Assembly: GCA_964559275.1 (NCBI GenBank)
Contig: CAZLGC010000039.1
Location: forward strand, 1-10,948
DNA length: 10,948 bases
From: CAZLGC01 sp964559275
GTDB taxonomy: Bacteria > Patescibacteriota > CALEFQ01
Direction of reading: 5' to 3'
Every line of letters starts with the position of its first letter. The first letter of the stretch is position 1. The position numbers and the translations under genes were made by a program. The notes under the pieces were generated by a model. It did not search any database and was not told the origin of the DNA. It saw nothing but the letters and a program-made list of their open reading frames with translations. Shown here one piece after another: positions 1 through 5,966 of the stretch.

Positions 1-1
1 C

Positions 2-301
2 AATATCCAGATTGGCGGTGTTCGGTTTGACGGTACTTACGCCAACGAGGTTGACGAGTTTGTGATGCTTGTCAACTACGGGGAAATGGACCAAAACCTG
101 GGGGGCTGGACCATTTCTGACCGGGAAGGACACACATTCACATTCCCCAACTACGTTTTGGAACAGGGTCAGCAGATCCGGGTATTTACCGGAATTGAAA
201 CATATAATTTCGGTAGCAATTCCGCCATCTGGAATAATGACGGTGACACCTGCTATCTGCGTAGTAATACCGGGGCATTGGTGGACAGTTACGGTTACTA
301 A
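2..301 (+). CDS. Lamin tail domain (LTD) protein, C-terminal end (5' end outside window)
   Basis: The reading frame is open from the left edge and ends at TAA 299-301, leaving the last 99 residues. They match the lamin tail domain (PF00932) pattern: a 'FDGTYANEVDEFVML' opening, 'NLGGWTISD', a 'FTFPNYVLEQGQQIRVFTG' block, then 'WNNDGDTCYLR' and a closing 'VDSYGY'. LTDs are small immunoglobulin-like beta folds found at the ends of bacterial secreted or surface proteins, often joined to nucleases or other enzymes. The domain forms the very C-terminus here, as is common. The rest of the protein, and so its enzymatic or structural role, lies outside the window. The domain call is firm; function and localisation are not determined. 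A terminator follows 9 bases after the stop. Confidence 0.85.
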   Translation, partial: NIQIGGVRFDGTYANEVDEFVMLVNYGEMDQNLGGWTISDREGHTFTFPNYVLEQGQQIRVFTGIETYNFGSNSAIWNNDGDTCYLRSNTGALVDSYGY

Positions 302-309
302 GAATAAAC

Positions 310-339
310 AAAAACTCCTGTCTAGTTGCGGGAGTTTTT
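310..339 (+). terminator. Intrinsic terminator of the LTD gene
   Basis: AAAAACTCC (310-318) pairs with GGAGTTTTT (331-339), the 3' arm supplying the T-run. The -35 box of the next gene starts four bases further on. Confidence 0.8.
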
Positions 340-342
340 GTA

Positions 343-370
343 TTGACAAAGTGGGGTTTTCTGCTATTTT
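343..370 (+). promoter_or_regulatory. Promoter of the 400-849 gene
   Basis: A perfect TTGACA (343-348), a 16-base spacer and TATTTT (365-370) preceded by TGC, which gives an extended -10. The predicted transcript starts near 377, about 23 bases before the ATG. Confidence 0.7.
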
Positions 371-399
371 AGTAAGATGTTTTGAGAAAGGAGGGGAGG

Positions 400-849
400 A
401 TGATTGAGGAAGAAGTGAAGGCTTTAGCCGTACTGGCTTATCCTTCGCTAAGTCTGGAAGAAGGTTTTCAAGAAGGTGATCCGGCTACAGTCAACTGGCA
501 TCTCACCGGCAATTGGTTTGAGATCAATGTCTGTGTTGATCTGTACTTACCGAGAGTGAGCTTTTCTGTCTTGTGTCCGTTGAGTCTGGGCGTAGAACCA
601 CCTGTTCCTGTCGCGCCCGAAGGACTGAACAGACGAGCTTTTCTGAAGCCCCTGGAGGATTTGATCGACCGCGTCCGTAAGTTCCGGTCGCTGTGCTCCG
701 CCTGGGTTGTTCAGGAAGTGGGTAATACAGAGCTTACCCAGATTGAATCCGGGTCGATGCTAAGTTTTGAGCATACGCAGTCGCTGGAAACACATAGTCG
801 GGAAGCCCTTGAGTCGTTCTTCACGAAGCTGAAAATGTTTCTCATCTAG
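400..849 (+). CDS. Unrecognised 149-residue soluble protein
   Basis: I do not recognise this protein. The ATG at 400 is chosen because a strong Shine-Dalgarno run (AAAGGAGG, 387-394) lies five bases upstream; an in-frame TTG at 382 would overlap that site. The product has no signal peptide or membrane span. It starts with an acidic helix, then has a beta-like central part with alternating hydrophobics ('NWFEINVCVDLYLPRVSFSVL'), a Pro/Val-rich linker around residues 66-74, and helical segments to the end. The gene is a single transcription unit with its own promoter and terminator. The size and mixed alpha/beta make-up would suit a small chaperone-like or adaptor protein, but nothing shows this. 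Confidence 0.75.
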   Translation: MIEEEVKALAVLAYPSLSLEEGFQEGDPATVNWHLTGNWFEINVCVDLYLPRVSFSVLCPLSLGVEPPVPVAPEGLNRRAFLKPLEDLIDRVRKFRSLCSAWVVQEVGNTELTQIESGSMLSFEHTQSLETHSREALESFFTKLKMFLI

Positions 850-854
850 TAAGT

Positions 855-890
855 CCGCTGCTGGCACGTAGTGCCGGCAGCGGGTTTTTT
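855..890 (+). terminator. Intrinsic terminator of the 400-849 gene
   Basis: A 13-bp stem, 855-867 with 871-883, contains one G-T pair and is followed by TTTTTT at 885-890. The stop codon is six bases upstream. Confidence 0.88.
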
Positions 891-906
891 ATTGTTCAGG
901 AAATGA

Positions 907-936
907 AAGAACCCAGGCACTGGCACCTGAGTTCTT
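907..936 (-). terminator. Terminator of the minus-strand TPR lipoprotein gene
   Basis: Read on the minus strand, AAGAACTCAGG (936-926) pairs with CCTGGGTTCTT (917-907) with one G-T pair, followed by a T-rich TCATTT. It lies just past the stop of the convergent gene. The T-run is modest. Confidence 0.6.
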
Positions 937-951
937 AGTTGGTTACTGTTA

Positions 952-1869
952 CTACTTCTTTGTAGTCTTCTGGATCTCCTCCTGGATGAAAAGGGAGCAG
1001 TTTTTGGCGGCGGGGTGAAGCATCAGCTTGCGCAGCTTGGGTAGAGCTGGCCTACCGACCTTGACACAAGCTAGGGTGGCAAAGTTTGCCATTGCTTCTC
1101 CGGCTCCGCCTTGAGCTTTCTCCATGTCACGGCAGTATTTCTTCAGGGTGATGATGGCTTGATCAACCACCACCGGATCGAGACTGGGAATGTCGCGAAC
1201 GACGGTCAAGAGCATCAGGACATACATCGGGTTTTCTTTTTCCAGGGCCAGAATCACCGCTTCCTCGATAGTGTTGACGGAATTGAAGAAATCGACGATG
1301 TGCTGGGTGAGCAATTTGTTCTCAGCCTTGGCGTGCGTTTCCCGGGCGGCCTGGCGCAAGATCAAAATGTGTTCATCGGGCGAATTGCCGCCGACACTCG
1401 GTTCCTCGCCGTAAATCTCGGCGATCCTTTTAGCCTCTTCCGATTTCAGTCCCAGGGCGGCGACTTGCCTCATTTCCGACTCGGCTTCATCCATCTTGCC
1501 GATGTCTCGGAAATAAGTGGCTCGCCCGACCCGGGCAATAGCCACCATTTCCTTGTCGACAGGACAGCGCAAACTGATCTCGACGACTTTACTGAAACTC
1601 TCGAAGGCTTCCGGTTTCTGCAGGAGCATCATCTGAGACATCCCGATGCTCATGTAAGCCAGGCAGAGCATGTCGGGATCCTCTTTGAGATATGTAGTGG
1701 CTTTCCGGAACTGCTTGATAGCCTGTTCGTAATTCCCCCGGGCGGCAAGCTGTTTGCCGGCATCGAGGCATTCCGTTCCCTTCTGGAGATTGTATTCCTC
1801 ACGGGAACCGCAGGCAGACAGCAGCGTCACTACACAGACGGTGATCAGAATCCAACTGATTTTTTTCAC
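952..1869 (-). CDS. TPR-repeat lipoprotein
   Basis: A 305-residue protein starting at GTG 1869, with AAGGAGG (1878-1884) eight bases upstream. The N-terminus is a lipoprotein signal: MKK, a hydrophobic stretch, then lipobox L17-S18-A19-C20, so the mature protein should be lipid-anchored at Cys20. Tetratricopeptide-like helical pairs follow: about residues 28-61 (with the typical 'LAARGNYEQAIKQFRKA'), 68-103, and 107-142 ('ATYFRDIGKMDEAESEM'). The second half (about 165-305) is all-helical and resembles HEAT-type repeats ('NPMYVLMLLTVV', 'GRPALPKLRKLM'). Such proteins are usually scaffolds for envelope complexes. The partner is unknown. It is transcribed alone, divergently from the 2021 gene. 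A 265-residue frame opposite it (1111-1908) is a shadow. Confidence 0.9.
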   Translation of the reverse strand: MKKISWILITVCVVTLLSACGSREEYNLQKGTECLDAGKQLAARGNYEQAIKQFRKATTYLKEDPDMLCLAYMSIGMSQMMLLQKPEAFESFSKVVEISLRCPVDKEMVAIARVGRATYFRDIGKMDEAESEMRQVAALGLKSEEAKRIAEIYGEEPSVGGNSPDEHILILRQAARETHAKAENKLLTQHIVDFFNSVNTIEEAVILALEKENPMYVLMLLTVVRDIPSLDPVVVDQAIITLKKYCRDMEKAQGGAGEAMANFATLACVKVGRPALPKLRKLMLHPAAKNCSLFIQEEIQKTTKK

Positions 1870-1918
1870 TTTCTCTTCCTCCTTGATTTGGTCACAGAGA
1901 CTTTCTGAGTGACTGTCT

Positions 1919-1947
1919 AACTTAGCATTAAGAGAAATTCATGTCAA
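1919..1947 (-). promoter_or_regulatory. Promoter of the TPR lipoprotein gene (minus strand)
   Basis: On the minus strand TTGACA (1947-1942) is separated by 17 bases from TAAGTT (1924-1919), which is preceded by TGC. The leader would be about 43 bases. Confidence 0.65.
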
Positions 1948-1960
1948 TCTTGCTGTTGTA

Positions 1961-1989
1961 TTGACAAACAACTCATATTACGCTAGCTT
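1961..1989 (+). promoter_or_regulatory. Promoter of the four-helix membrane protein gene
   Basis: TTGACA (1961-1966), 17-base spacer, TAGCTT (1984-1989). The spacer and -10 carry the element CTCATATT-N2-GCTAGC, which recurs in the promoter of the minus-strand unit at 5852-5880. It lies back to back with the divergent lipoprotein promoter. Confidence 0.65.
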
Positions 1990-2020
1990 TAAGGCAAATC
2001 CATCGTCAAGGAGGTTTTTG

Positions 2021-2527
2021 ATGGGAGAATTCACCGATAGGGTAGAAGCCCTGCAGCGTCGTTACGTCCGCCACCACCGGGCACTGCCGGGCCAGAAGAA
2101 GAGGTATTTTCTGGTCAATGCGATCATCGTGTTCTCTGTCCTTTTTTCCACGATGTACTACCTGAAGAATGCCGGGGCGCTGTCACCAACACCGGTCATT
2201 CTGTCTGCCGGGGCCGGCCTGTTCTTCGCTTTCATCCAGGCTGTTCGGCTCAGTACAATGAAGCAGCTGGAGGGACAACTGATGTTGCTGGCTGCGGAAA
2301 CAGGATCGCAGCAACTGATGAACACCTGGCTGCAGGAGCAGAATACGCCGATGTCCGGCTCCAAGCTGCGTCCACATGAATTTGGCGCTGTCTGCTTTGC
2401 GCATATCCTGGGCTGGATCGGATTCCTGGTCAGCTGGTATGCCTGGAAACCGGAGGGAGCCATTTTGTTCGATTTGCTGGTGGCAGCCATCGGGCTCGTT
2501 GCTCATCTCTACAACAAATCACGTTGA
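2021..2527 (+). CDS. Unrecognised four-helix membrane protein
   Basis: A 168-residue protein. ATG 2021 is chosen because AAGGAGG (2008-2014) lies six bases upstream and the promoter overlaps the longer in-frame extension starting at 1961. The N-terminus (1-29) is strongly basic and cytoplasmic in character ('RRYVRHHR', 'GQKKR'). Four hydrophobic segments follow, about residues 30-48, 57-75, 122-141 and 146-164, so both ends are likely inside. Between spans 2 and 3 is a polar, Gln- and Met-rich segment of about 45 residues ('LMLLAAETGSQQLMNTWLQ') that looks like an amphipathic helix. No family signature or catalytic motif is visible. The gene is monocistronic, and its promoter resembles that of the small membrane protein at 5588-5830. 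Confidence 0.8.
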   Translation: MGEFTDRVEALQRRYVRHHRALPGQKKRYFLVNAIIVFSVLFSTMYYLKNAGALSPTPVILSAGAGLFFAFIQAVRLSTMKQLEGQLMLLAAETGSQQLMNTWLQEQNTPMSGSKLRPHEFGAVCFAHILGWIGFLVSWYAWKPEGAILFDLLVAAIGLVAHLYNKSR

Positions 2528-2533
2528 CGTAAG

Positions 2534-2566
2534 CCCTCGCGCACAAGTGCGGGGGTTTCCTTTTTT
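2534..2566 (+). terminator. Intrinsic terminator of the 2021-2527 gene
   Basis: CCCTCGC (2534-2540) pairs with GCGGGGG (2549-2555) with one G-T pair, followed by the T-rich run 2556-2566. Confidence 0.8.
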
Positions 2567-2573
2567 ATATAGG

Positions 2574-2602
2574 TTGACACAATTTGAAAACACTGGCAGT
2601 CT
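2574..2602 (+). promoter_or_regulatory. Probable promoter of the beta-rich lipoprotein gene
   Basis: A perfect TTGACA (2574-2579), 17-base spacer ending in TGG, then CAGTCT (2597-2602). This -10 is poor apart from A at position 2 and T at position 6, but the spacing and the aligned leader of the 3517 gene support it. Confidence 0.5.
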
Positions 2603-2651
2603 GTAGAGAATATTCTATGTCAACCACAGATTCCGACCAAGGAGGATAAGA

Positions 2652-3398
2652 ATGAAAAAGGCATGGATCTTCGTTTGCCTGCTGGCGCTGCCCGGTTGCA
2701 GTATTTACCAGAAGCAGATCCCGCTCGGCGAGCACACTACCGGGAAGCTGGCGGTGGAAGGGGTTATCGACGGGATCAGCTACGATGTCGAGCTGGGTGA
2801 AGCCATCCAGACGACAGATGTGCATCCTGACGATTCCGGTTTTCTCAACGGAGAAACCACCACCGATGTTTCCTCGGCGCTTGACCTGGGTTTTCGCTTT
2901 GGTTTGCACTACACCCAATATTACCGCAAACTGGGATTGAAAGCCGGTTTGGATGCTCGCTTCAATCTCTACACGTCCGGCGGGGGATACCGTACCGGTA
3001 TCTATGACACCGAACAGCAAAGTTCGGATACGCGCCCGCCCGGCTCCGGCTCGTTTGTGTACACAAAGCTGCAGTGCGGCTACTTCACCCCGATCCCGTT
3101 TCTGGGTCTGCAGTACCGGGGGTCCCGCTGGCTACTGGAGCTTGATGCCGGCTTGCCCTATGGTCATTTCAAGGCTGAGTCTGGTCACGACCGCTTTGGG
3201 GACTGGGAAAAGGTACAGCGCGAAACCTGGGCCGGCTGGGGACAGTGGTACCAGGCCCGGATCGGTCTGATCACTCAAAAAGACAGGGCCTACGTTCTGG
3301 GGGTCTATATGGAAGAGTACGAAGCCGAGTTCCTTGAGGAGCCGGCCGACATCAGTGCCGTCGGGTTCACGTTTTGTTTCCAGGGGAAGTTCTGGTAA
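2652..3398 (+). CDS. Beta-rich envelope lipoprotein
   Basis: A 248-residue protein; ATG 2652 follows AAGGAGG (2639-2645) by six bases. The N-terminus is a short lipoprotein signal with lipobox L13-P14-G15-C16. After a linker the chain is rich in Gly, Tyr, Phe and Trp with alternating hydrophobic/polar strands ('ALDLGFRFGLHYTQYY', 'LGLKAGLDARFNLYT', 'YQARIGLITQ', 'AYVLGVYM'). It ends in 'VGFTFCFQGKFW', a terminal strand with an aromatic last residue as in many outer-membrane barrels. I do not recognise the family. Its leader matches that of the next gene, so the two are probably co-regulated envelope proteins. A lipid anchor on a barrel-like protein is unusual, so a soluble beta-sandwich or barrel is an alternative. 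Confidence 0.8.
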   Translation: MKKAWIFVCLLALPGCSIYQKQIPLGEHTTGKLAVEGVIDGISYDVELGEAIQTTDVHPDDSGFLNGETTTDVSSALDLGFRFGLHYTQYYRKLGLKAGLDARFNLYTSGGGYRTGIYDTEQQSSDTRPPGSGSFVYTKLQCGYFTPIPFLGLQYRGSRWLLELDAGLPYGHFKAESGHDRFGDWEKVQRETWAGWGQWYQARIGLITQKDRAYVLGVYMEEYEAEFLEEPADISAVGFTFCFQGKFW

Positions 3399-3403
3399 CA
3401 GCT

Positions 3404-3437
3404 AGCCCCCCACTCATTGCTGAGTGTGGGGGCTTTT
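3404..3437 (+). terminator. Intrinsic terminator of the lipoprotein gene
   Basis: AGCCCCCCACTCA (3404-3416) pairs with 3421-3434, 13 bp with one bulged T at 3427 and a TTGC loop, followed by TTTT. Confidence 0.85.
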
Positions 3438-3440
3438 CCA

Positions 3441-3469
3441 TTGACAAAAATATATAAATATGGAATTCT
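3441..3469 (+). promoter_or_regulatory. Probable promoter of the exported beta-rich protein gene
   Basis: TTGACA (3441-3446), a very A/T-rich 17-base spacer ending in TGG, and AATTCT (3464-3469). It starts four bases after the preceding T-run. The -10 is weak, and TATATA or TATAAA within the spacer are too close to the -35 to serve. Confidence 0.5.
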
Positions 3470-3516
3470 GCAGGGAAGGTCTTTGTCAACAACACCAATC
3501 CTTTGGGAGGTGAAGG

Positions 3517-4461
3517 ATGAAAAAAACAGTATGTTGCCTGCTGGTGCTGGGATTTCTGCTGGCACCGAGTCTGTATGCCGAGGATGACCCGGATCCTTAC
3601 GGCCTGAACGCGACCTATCGAAAGCTGGGGTTGCCGGAATACGATCCGGATGACCTGCCTTACTGGGAAAAGGTGGCGCGGGGCAGTACGATTGACTTCG
3701 ACGTCGGCTGGCCGCTACCGGTAAGCCTGCGCGAGAGCATGACCATTCCCCGGAGTCTGTCCGAGATTCCCACCTGGCAGTACGACCATATCGATTACGA
3801 CTACACCGTCAGTATCGACCGGATGTCGTACAGTTCGGAGAGTGAAGAGGAATCTTTCCACGGTGCCAGCTACCGCTTGATGCTGAGCCCTTTTCCGTTT
3901 TCGTTTCTGAGTTGTCTGCGGATCGGGTACGACTACTGGAACGACGAAGAAACGATCCTCTTCTACAAGAAGAAGCTCTACGATGAGGGTCCCGGCTCAG
4001 AGTCCTATGTCTTTGGCGGAGCGGTGGTAGAGTTTCCGGAAACGCAGTTCCTGGCTCTGGCCTGGCGCCAGCCGCTCTATCTCTACCTCGATCGGACGAC
4101 AGATGCCCGGATTGTACTGGAGCTCGGCTGTCAATACCGTCTTCCTGATGATGGCCGGATTCTCCAGTTTAGCCAGGGGTGGTATCGTTACAACACGATG
4201 ACATCCTGGCGGGATATGGAGGGTAATCTGGAACTGGAAAGCCGGATTGATCCCTACTTCGAGGTGATCGGTTTCTTGGGAGGCTATGATGGCCGTCTGC
4301 GTTATCGCCTGGGAGCGAGAGTTCAGTTTGTTGATGAGCAGATCGCCCAGTTCCGTTACGAAGGAGAAGATTACGAGATCAGCTTCGATGACGGCTATTT
4401 CATCAGCTTCAGCCTGGGCGTGTCGTTTCGGACCTGGTCCTGGCCCAATTACAAGCGATGA
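3517..4461 (+). CDS. Exported beta-rich protein, possible outer-membrane barrel
   Basis: A 314-residue protein; ATG 3517 follows GGGAGG (3505-3510) by six bases. It has a Sec signal peptide (MKK, Leu-rich core) with a signal-peptidase I site after L19-Y20-A21, leaving an acidic start 'EDDPDPYG'. The mature chain has an Asp/Pro/Tyr-rich first part, then many alternating strands: 'FLSCLRIGYDYW', 'QPLYLYL', 'ARIVLELGCQYRL', 'RLRYRLGARVQFV' and a last strand 'YFISFSLGVSFRTW'. Paired strands joined by acidic turns are the look of a membrane beta-barrel, though the usual C-terminal aromatic residue is replaced by 'SWPNYKR'. No family is recognised. Its leader resembles that of the preceding lipoprotein gene. 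A secreted beta-sandwich is the alternative. Confidence 0.8.
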   Translation: MKKTVCCLLVLGFLLAPSLYAEDDPDPYGLNATYRKLGLPEYDPDDLPYWEKVARGSTIDFDVGWPLPVSLRESMTIPRSLSEIPTWQYDHIDYDYTVSIDRMSYSSESEEESFHGASYRLMLSPFPFSFLSCLRIGYDYWNDEETILFYKKKLYDEGPGSESYVFGGAVVEFPETQFLALAWRQPLYLYLDRTTDARIVLELGCQYRLPDDGRILQFSQGWYRYNTMTSWRDMEGNLELESRIDPYFEVIGFLGGYDGRLRYRLGARVQFVDEQIAQFRYEGEDYEISFDDGYFISFSLGVSFRTWSWPNYKR

Positions 4462-4476
4462 CCAGCCAGACCTAAG

Positions 4477-4505
4477 AGCCTTCGCACCTGGTGCGGGGGC
4501 TTTTT
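4477..4505 (+). terminator. Intrinsic terminator of the 3517-4461 gene
   Basis: AGCCTTCGCAC (4477-4487) pairs with GTGCGGGGGCT (4491-4501) through 11 bp including two G-T pairs, then a T-run to 4505. Confidence 0.85.
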
Positions 4506-4507
4506 CA

Positions 4508-4536
4508 TTGACAAAACCTGTTTTATATAGTATATT
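4508..4536 (+). promoter_or_regulatory. Promoter of the 4572-5021 gene
   Basis: TTGACA (4508-4513), 17-base spacer and TATATT (4531-4536), the best -10 in the window. The leader contains GTCAACCAC (4548-4556), also present in the leader at 2619. Confidence 0.8.
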
Positions 4537-4571
4537 GCCATGTTTTAGTCAACCACTGAAAGGAGGACCCA

Positions 4572-5021
4572 GTGACGAAGGATTATCTGGTGAAAGAAGT
4601 GGCCGCCAAGTTCCCGGAGCACGAGCTCGAATTCCAGCCCAACAAGCCGTGGGGGTTGGAGGAAATCGGGATCTTTGGTGTCACTGGCAGCGGTCAGTTC
4701 CAGGATATCATCAATGCTCTTATCAGGTTCAACTATGAGCAGGATACGGCCCTGGTGATATTCGTGTTCGACCTGTCGGTACCGCCGTGTCCCGAGGGTG
4801 GCAGGGAAGTCACGCCCTTGCTGCTGCTCGAAACTCGTCTTTCCTTTTTCAGGATCCTGATCGAGCGCTGGGCAGATCAGCGTCCCCCGCGCCACCAGGT
4901 CCCCAATCCCGACTTCTTGGGTAAGATCAGGCAAGTCGGCGGCCGACTGGAGTACACTGATTCGGTCACGATCAACGACGGTGGGCTGGATCGGGTGCTC
5001 AATTTCCTTCGCCGGCTCTGA
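4572..5021 (+). CDS. Unrecognised 149-residue soluble protein
   Basis: The start is GTG 4572, five bases after AAAGGAGG (4559-4566). The stop is TGA 5019-5021. There is no signal peptide or membrane span. The sequence suggests a mixed alpha/beta fold: an N-terminal helix ('YLVKEVAAKFPE'), a glycine-rich turn ('IGIFGVTGSGQF', about residues 32-43), an amphipathic helix ('QDIINALIRFNY'), a buried strand ('ALVIFVFDLSV', about 60-70), then helical segments. 'GVTGSGQ' is reminiscent of a nucleotide-binding turn but lacks the GxxxxGK[ST] of a P-loop, so I assign no nucleotide binding. It equals the 400-849 product in length, yet I see no convincing alignment between them. A branched RNA structure begins nine bases after the stop. 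Confidence 0.75.
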   Translation: MTKDYLVKEVAAKFPEHELEFQPNKPWGLEEIGIFGVTGSGQFQDIINALIRFNYEQDTALVIFVFDLSVPPCPEGGREVTPLLLLETRLSFFRILIERWADQRPPRHQVPNPDFLGKIRQVGGRLEYTDSVTINDGGLDRVLNFLRRL

Positions 5022-5029
5022 CAATATAA

Positions 5030-5150
5030 ACCCAGGACAGGCCAGTATGGTACGTAAGTGAATATCGATTCCTTACCGCCCATTCGCCATACTGCGAGCG
5101 CCTCCGACATCGCGTCGGGGGAATAGCGCTCTGTCTGTCCTGGGTCTTTT
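5030..5150 (+). ncRNA. Candidate structured RNA: three-way junction ending in a terminator
   Basis: An outer 11-bp perfect stem (5030-5040 with 5135-5145) encloses two arms. Arm 1 pairs CAGTATGG (5043-5050) with CCATACTG (5087-5094); inside it GTAAG (5054-5058) pairs with CTTAC (5072-5076), and GAAT (5060-5063) with ATTC (5068-5071) around an ATCG loop, with T5059 bulged. Arm 2 pairs GAGCGC (5096-5101) with GCGCTC (5126-5131); inside it CTCCGAC (5102-5108) pairs with GTCGGGG (5114-5120). The junction has only a few free bases, and the outer stem runs into TCTTTT. No clear promoter of its own is seen, so it may be the 3' end of the 4572 transcript or a processed small RNA. It has 5S-like topology but none of the 5S sequence motifs. 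Confidence 0.55.
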
Positions 5151-5162
5151 CTTATGCAAATG

Positions 5163-5189
5163 AAATAGACACGCTAAGCGTGTCTATTT
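5163..5189 (-). terminator. Perfect hairpin, terminator of the minus-strand unit (possibly bidirectional)
   Basis: AAATAGACACGC (5163-5174) pairs perfectly with GCGTGTCTATTT (5178-5189), loop TAA. On the minus strand it is followed by CATTTGC and lies 18 bases past the stop of the 5208 gene. The T-rich 3' arm on both strands would allow bidirectional action. Confidence 0.7.
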
Positions 5190-5207
5190 AGGTTGCTCCT
5201 GACCTGG

Positions 5208-5576
5208 TCAATCGAGTATGTCCAGCAGGAACTGGATGACCTCCCGTTCCAGCTTGGTTTCTGCCTTTGCCAGGATCGATTGAAGCAGTTCGCGGTCACT
5301 CTCGCCTTTGGCGAAGATTCGCTTTTCCGGGTGGAGGAATTTCTCAAAGTGGCGCACTCCTTTTAATCCCACCAGCCAGCTGCGGATGTCTTCATCGTAT
5401 TCTCGTTGTGCTAGCTCGGTGCGAATGAGCTGCTTGCGAACTGCAGAATAGGGGTCGCTTGCAGCCTCGGTTTCCCTGATCAGGTAGTGGAGCATGAGTT
5501 TCATGAGTGTCCTGGTCGAATTTGCTCTCAGGATAGGGCGGACGATGACGACCAGCTCTACGTAACTGAATTTCAT
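5208..5576 (-). CDS. Unrecognised helical soluble protein (122 residues)
   Basis: Second gene of a two-gene minus-strand unit. I choose the ATG at 5576 because the ribosome site GAGG (5589-5586), which overlaps the stop of the upstream gene, is nine bases away; the in-frame ATG at 5582 would be only about three bases from it. The product looks almost entirely helical and charged, without a signal peptide or span. A hydrophobic N-terminal helix ('YVELVVIVRPIL') is followed by Leu/Arg-rich and Glu/Lys-rich segments, ending 'KLEREVIQFLLDILD'. No motif is recognised. Being translated directly after a small membrane protein suggests the two work together, perhaps as a cytoplasmic partner; that is inference. 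Confidence 0.7.
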   Translation of the reverse strand: MKFSYVELVVIVRPILRANSTRTLMKLMLHYLIRETEAASDPYSAVRKQLIRTELAQREYDEDIRSWLVGLKGVRHFEKFLHPEKRIFAKGESDRELLQSILAKAETKLEREVIQFLLDILD

Positions 5577-5587
5577 TTTCATCTTCC

Positions 5588-5830
5588 TCAGATAGGGCCG
5601 GTGCAGGAAAAAATCTCGATGCCGAGGATTTTTCCTATTATCCAGACAATTCCCAGGATAATTCCGCCGGCAGCGCCACAGACGACGATCATACCGAAGA
5701 ATAGTACTAGGCAGAAAATGATGAATTCCTTGATCGATCCATCGCTCGCCTGGTAATACGGGTACTCACCGTAGATGGTTCTTTCTCCTGCTTTGTAACA
5801 AGGATACTCATATTCTTCTTTTTCTTCCAT
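5588..5830 (-). CDS. Small membrane protein with Tyr-rich N-terminal repeats (80 residues)
   Basis: ATG 5830 is five bases after AAAGGAGG (5843-5836). The first 34 residues are hydrophilic and Tyr-rich and hold two copies of a motif of about 14 residues: 'EYPCYKAGERTIYG' and 'EYPYYQASDGSIKE'. The rest is a Gly-rich hydrophobic region (about 36-76, 'FGMIVVCGAAGGIILGIVW'), long enough for one long or two short spans separated by the AAGG turn, and it ends 'SCTGPI'. There is no cleavable signal. It is first in a unit with the 5208 gene; its TGA overlaps the next ribosome site, implying coupled translation. The family is not recognised. Short Tyr/Gly membrane proteins of this kind can be interaction adaptors, but no function is shown. 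Confidence 0.78.
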   Translation of the reverse strand: MEEKEEYEYPCYKAGERTIYGEYPYYQASDGSIKEFIIFCLVLFFGMIVVCGAAGGIILGIVWIIGKILGIEIFSCTGPI

Positions 5831-5851
5831 GATGCCCTCCTTTCTGTCTCA

Positions 5852-5880
5852 ACGCTAGCAAAATATGAGCTGCCAGTCAA
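5852..5880 (-). promoter_or_regulatory. Promoter of the 5830-5208 minus-strand unit
   Basis: On the minus strand TTGACT (5880-5875), 17-base spacer and TAGCGT (5857-5852). It matches the promoter at 1961-1989 at 22 of 29 positions, including CTCATATT-N2-GCTAGC. Confidence 0.65.
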
Positions 5881-5894
5881 TGACTGAAAGCAGG

Positions 5895-5923
5895 TTGACA
5901 ATCCTCGTAAAAAATGCCAGCCT
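5895..5923 (+). promoter_or_regulatory. Probable promoter of the 53-residue membrane protein gene
   Basis: TTGACA (5895-5900), 17-base spacer ending in TGC, and CAGCCT (5918-5923). The -10 is non-canonical, resembling CAGTCT at 2597. It is divergent from the promoter at 5852-5880, the two -35 boxes lying about 14 bases apart. Confidence 0.45.
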
Positions 5924-5966
5924 TGGGATAGAGACGAAAGAGATATTCTCTGAAAGGAGGCAGCTG

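Noticed and set aside
400..849. Paralogy between the two 149-residue proteins (400-849 and 4572-5021)
   Set aside because: The lengths are equal, but I could not align the sequences beyond chance matches.
1111..1908. A 265-codon plus-strand reading frame opposite the TPR lipoprotein gene
   Set aside because: The minus-strand frame has a lipobox, TPR pattern, ribosome site, promoter and terminator; the plus frame has none of these and its composition is that of an antisense shadow.
4662..4700. P-loop in the 4572-5021 protein (GVTGSGQ)
   Set aside because: The required Lys-Ser/Thr after the glycine turn and a Walker B partner are missing.
5030..5145. 5S rRNA, suggested by length of about 116 bases and a three-way junction
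   Set aside because: The conserved 5S sequences (loop C CCCAT-CCGAAC type and loop E) are not in the expected helices, and the position right after a small gene with a terminator tail does not fit.
5163..5189. Transposon end or attachment site (perfect 12-bp inverted repeat)
   Set aside because: There is no transposase or target duplication nearby; the hairpin with short loop and T-rich arms is fully explained as a terminator at a convergent gene junction.
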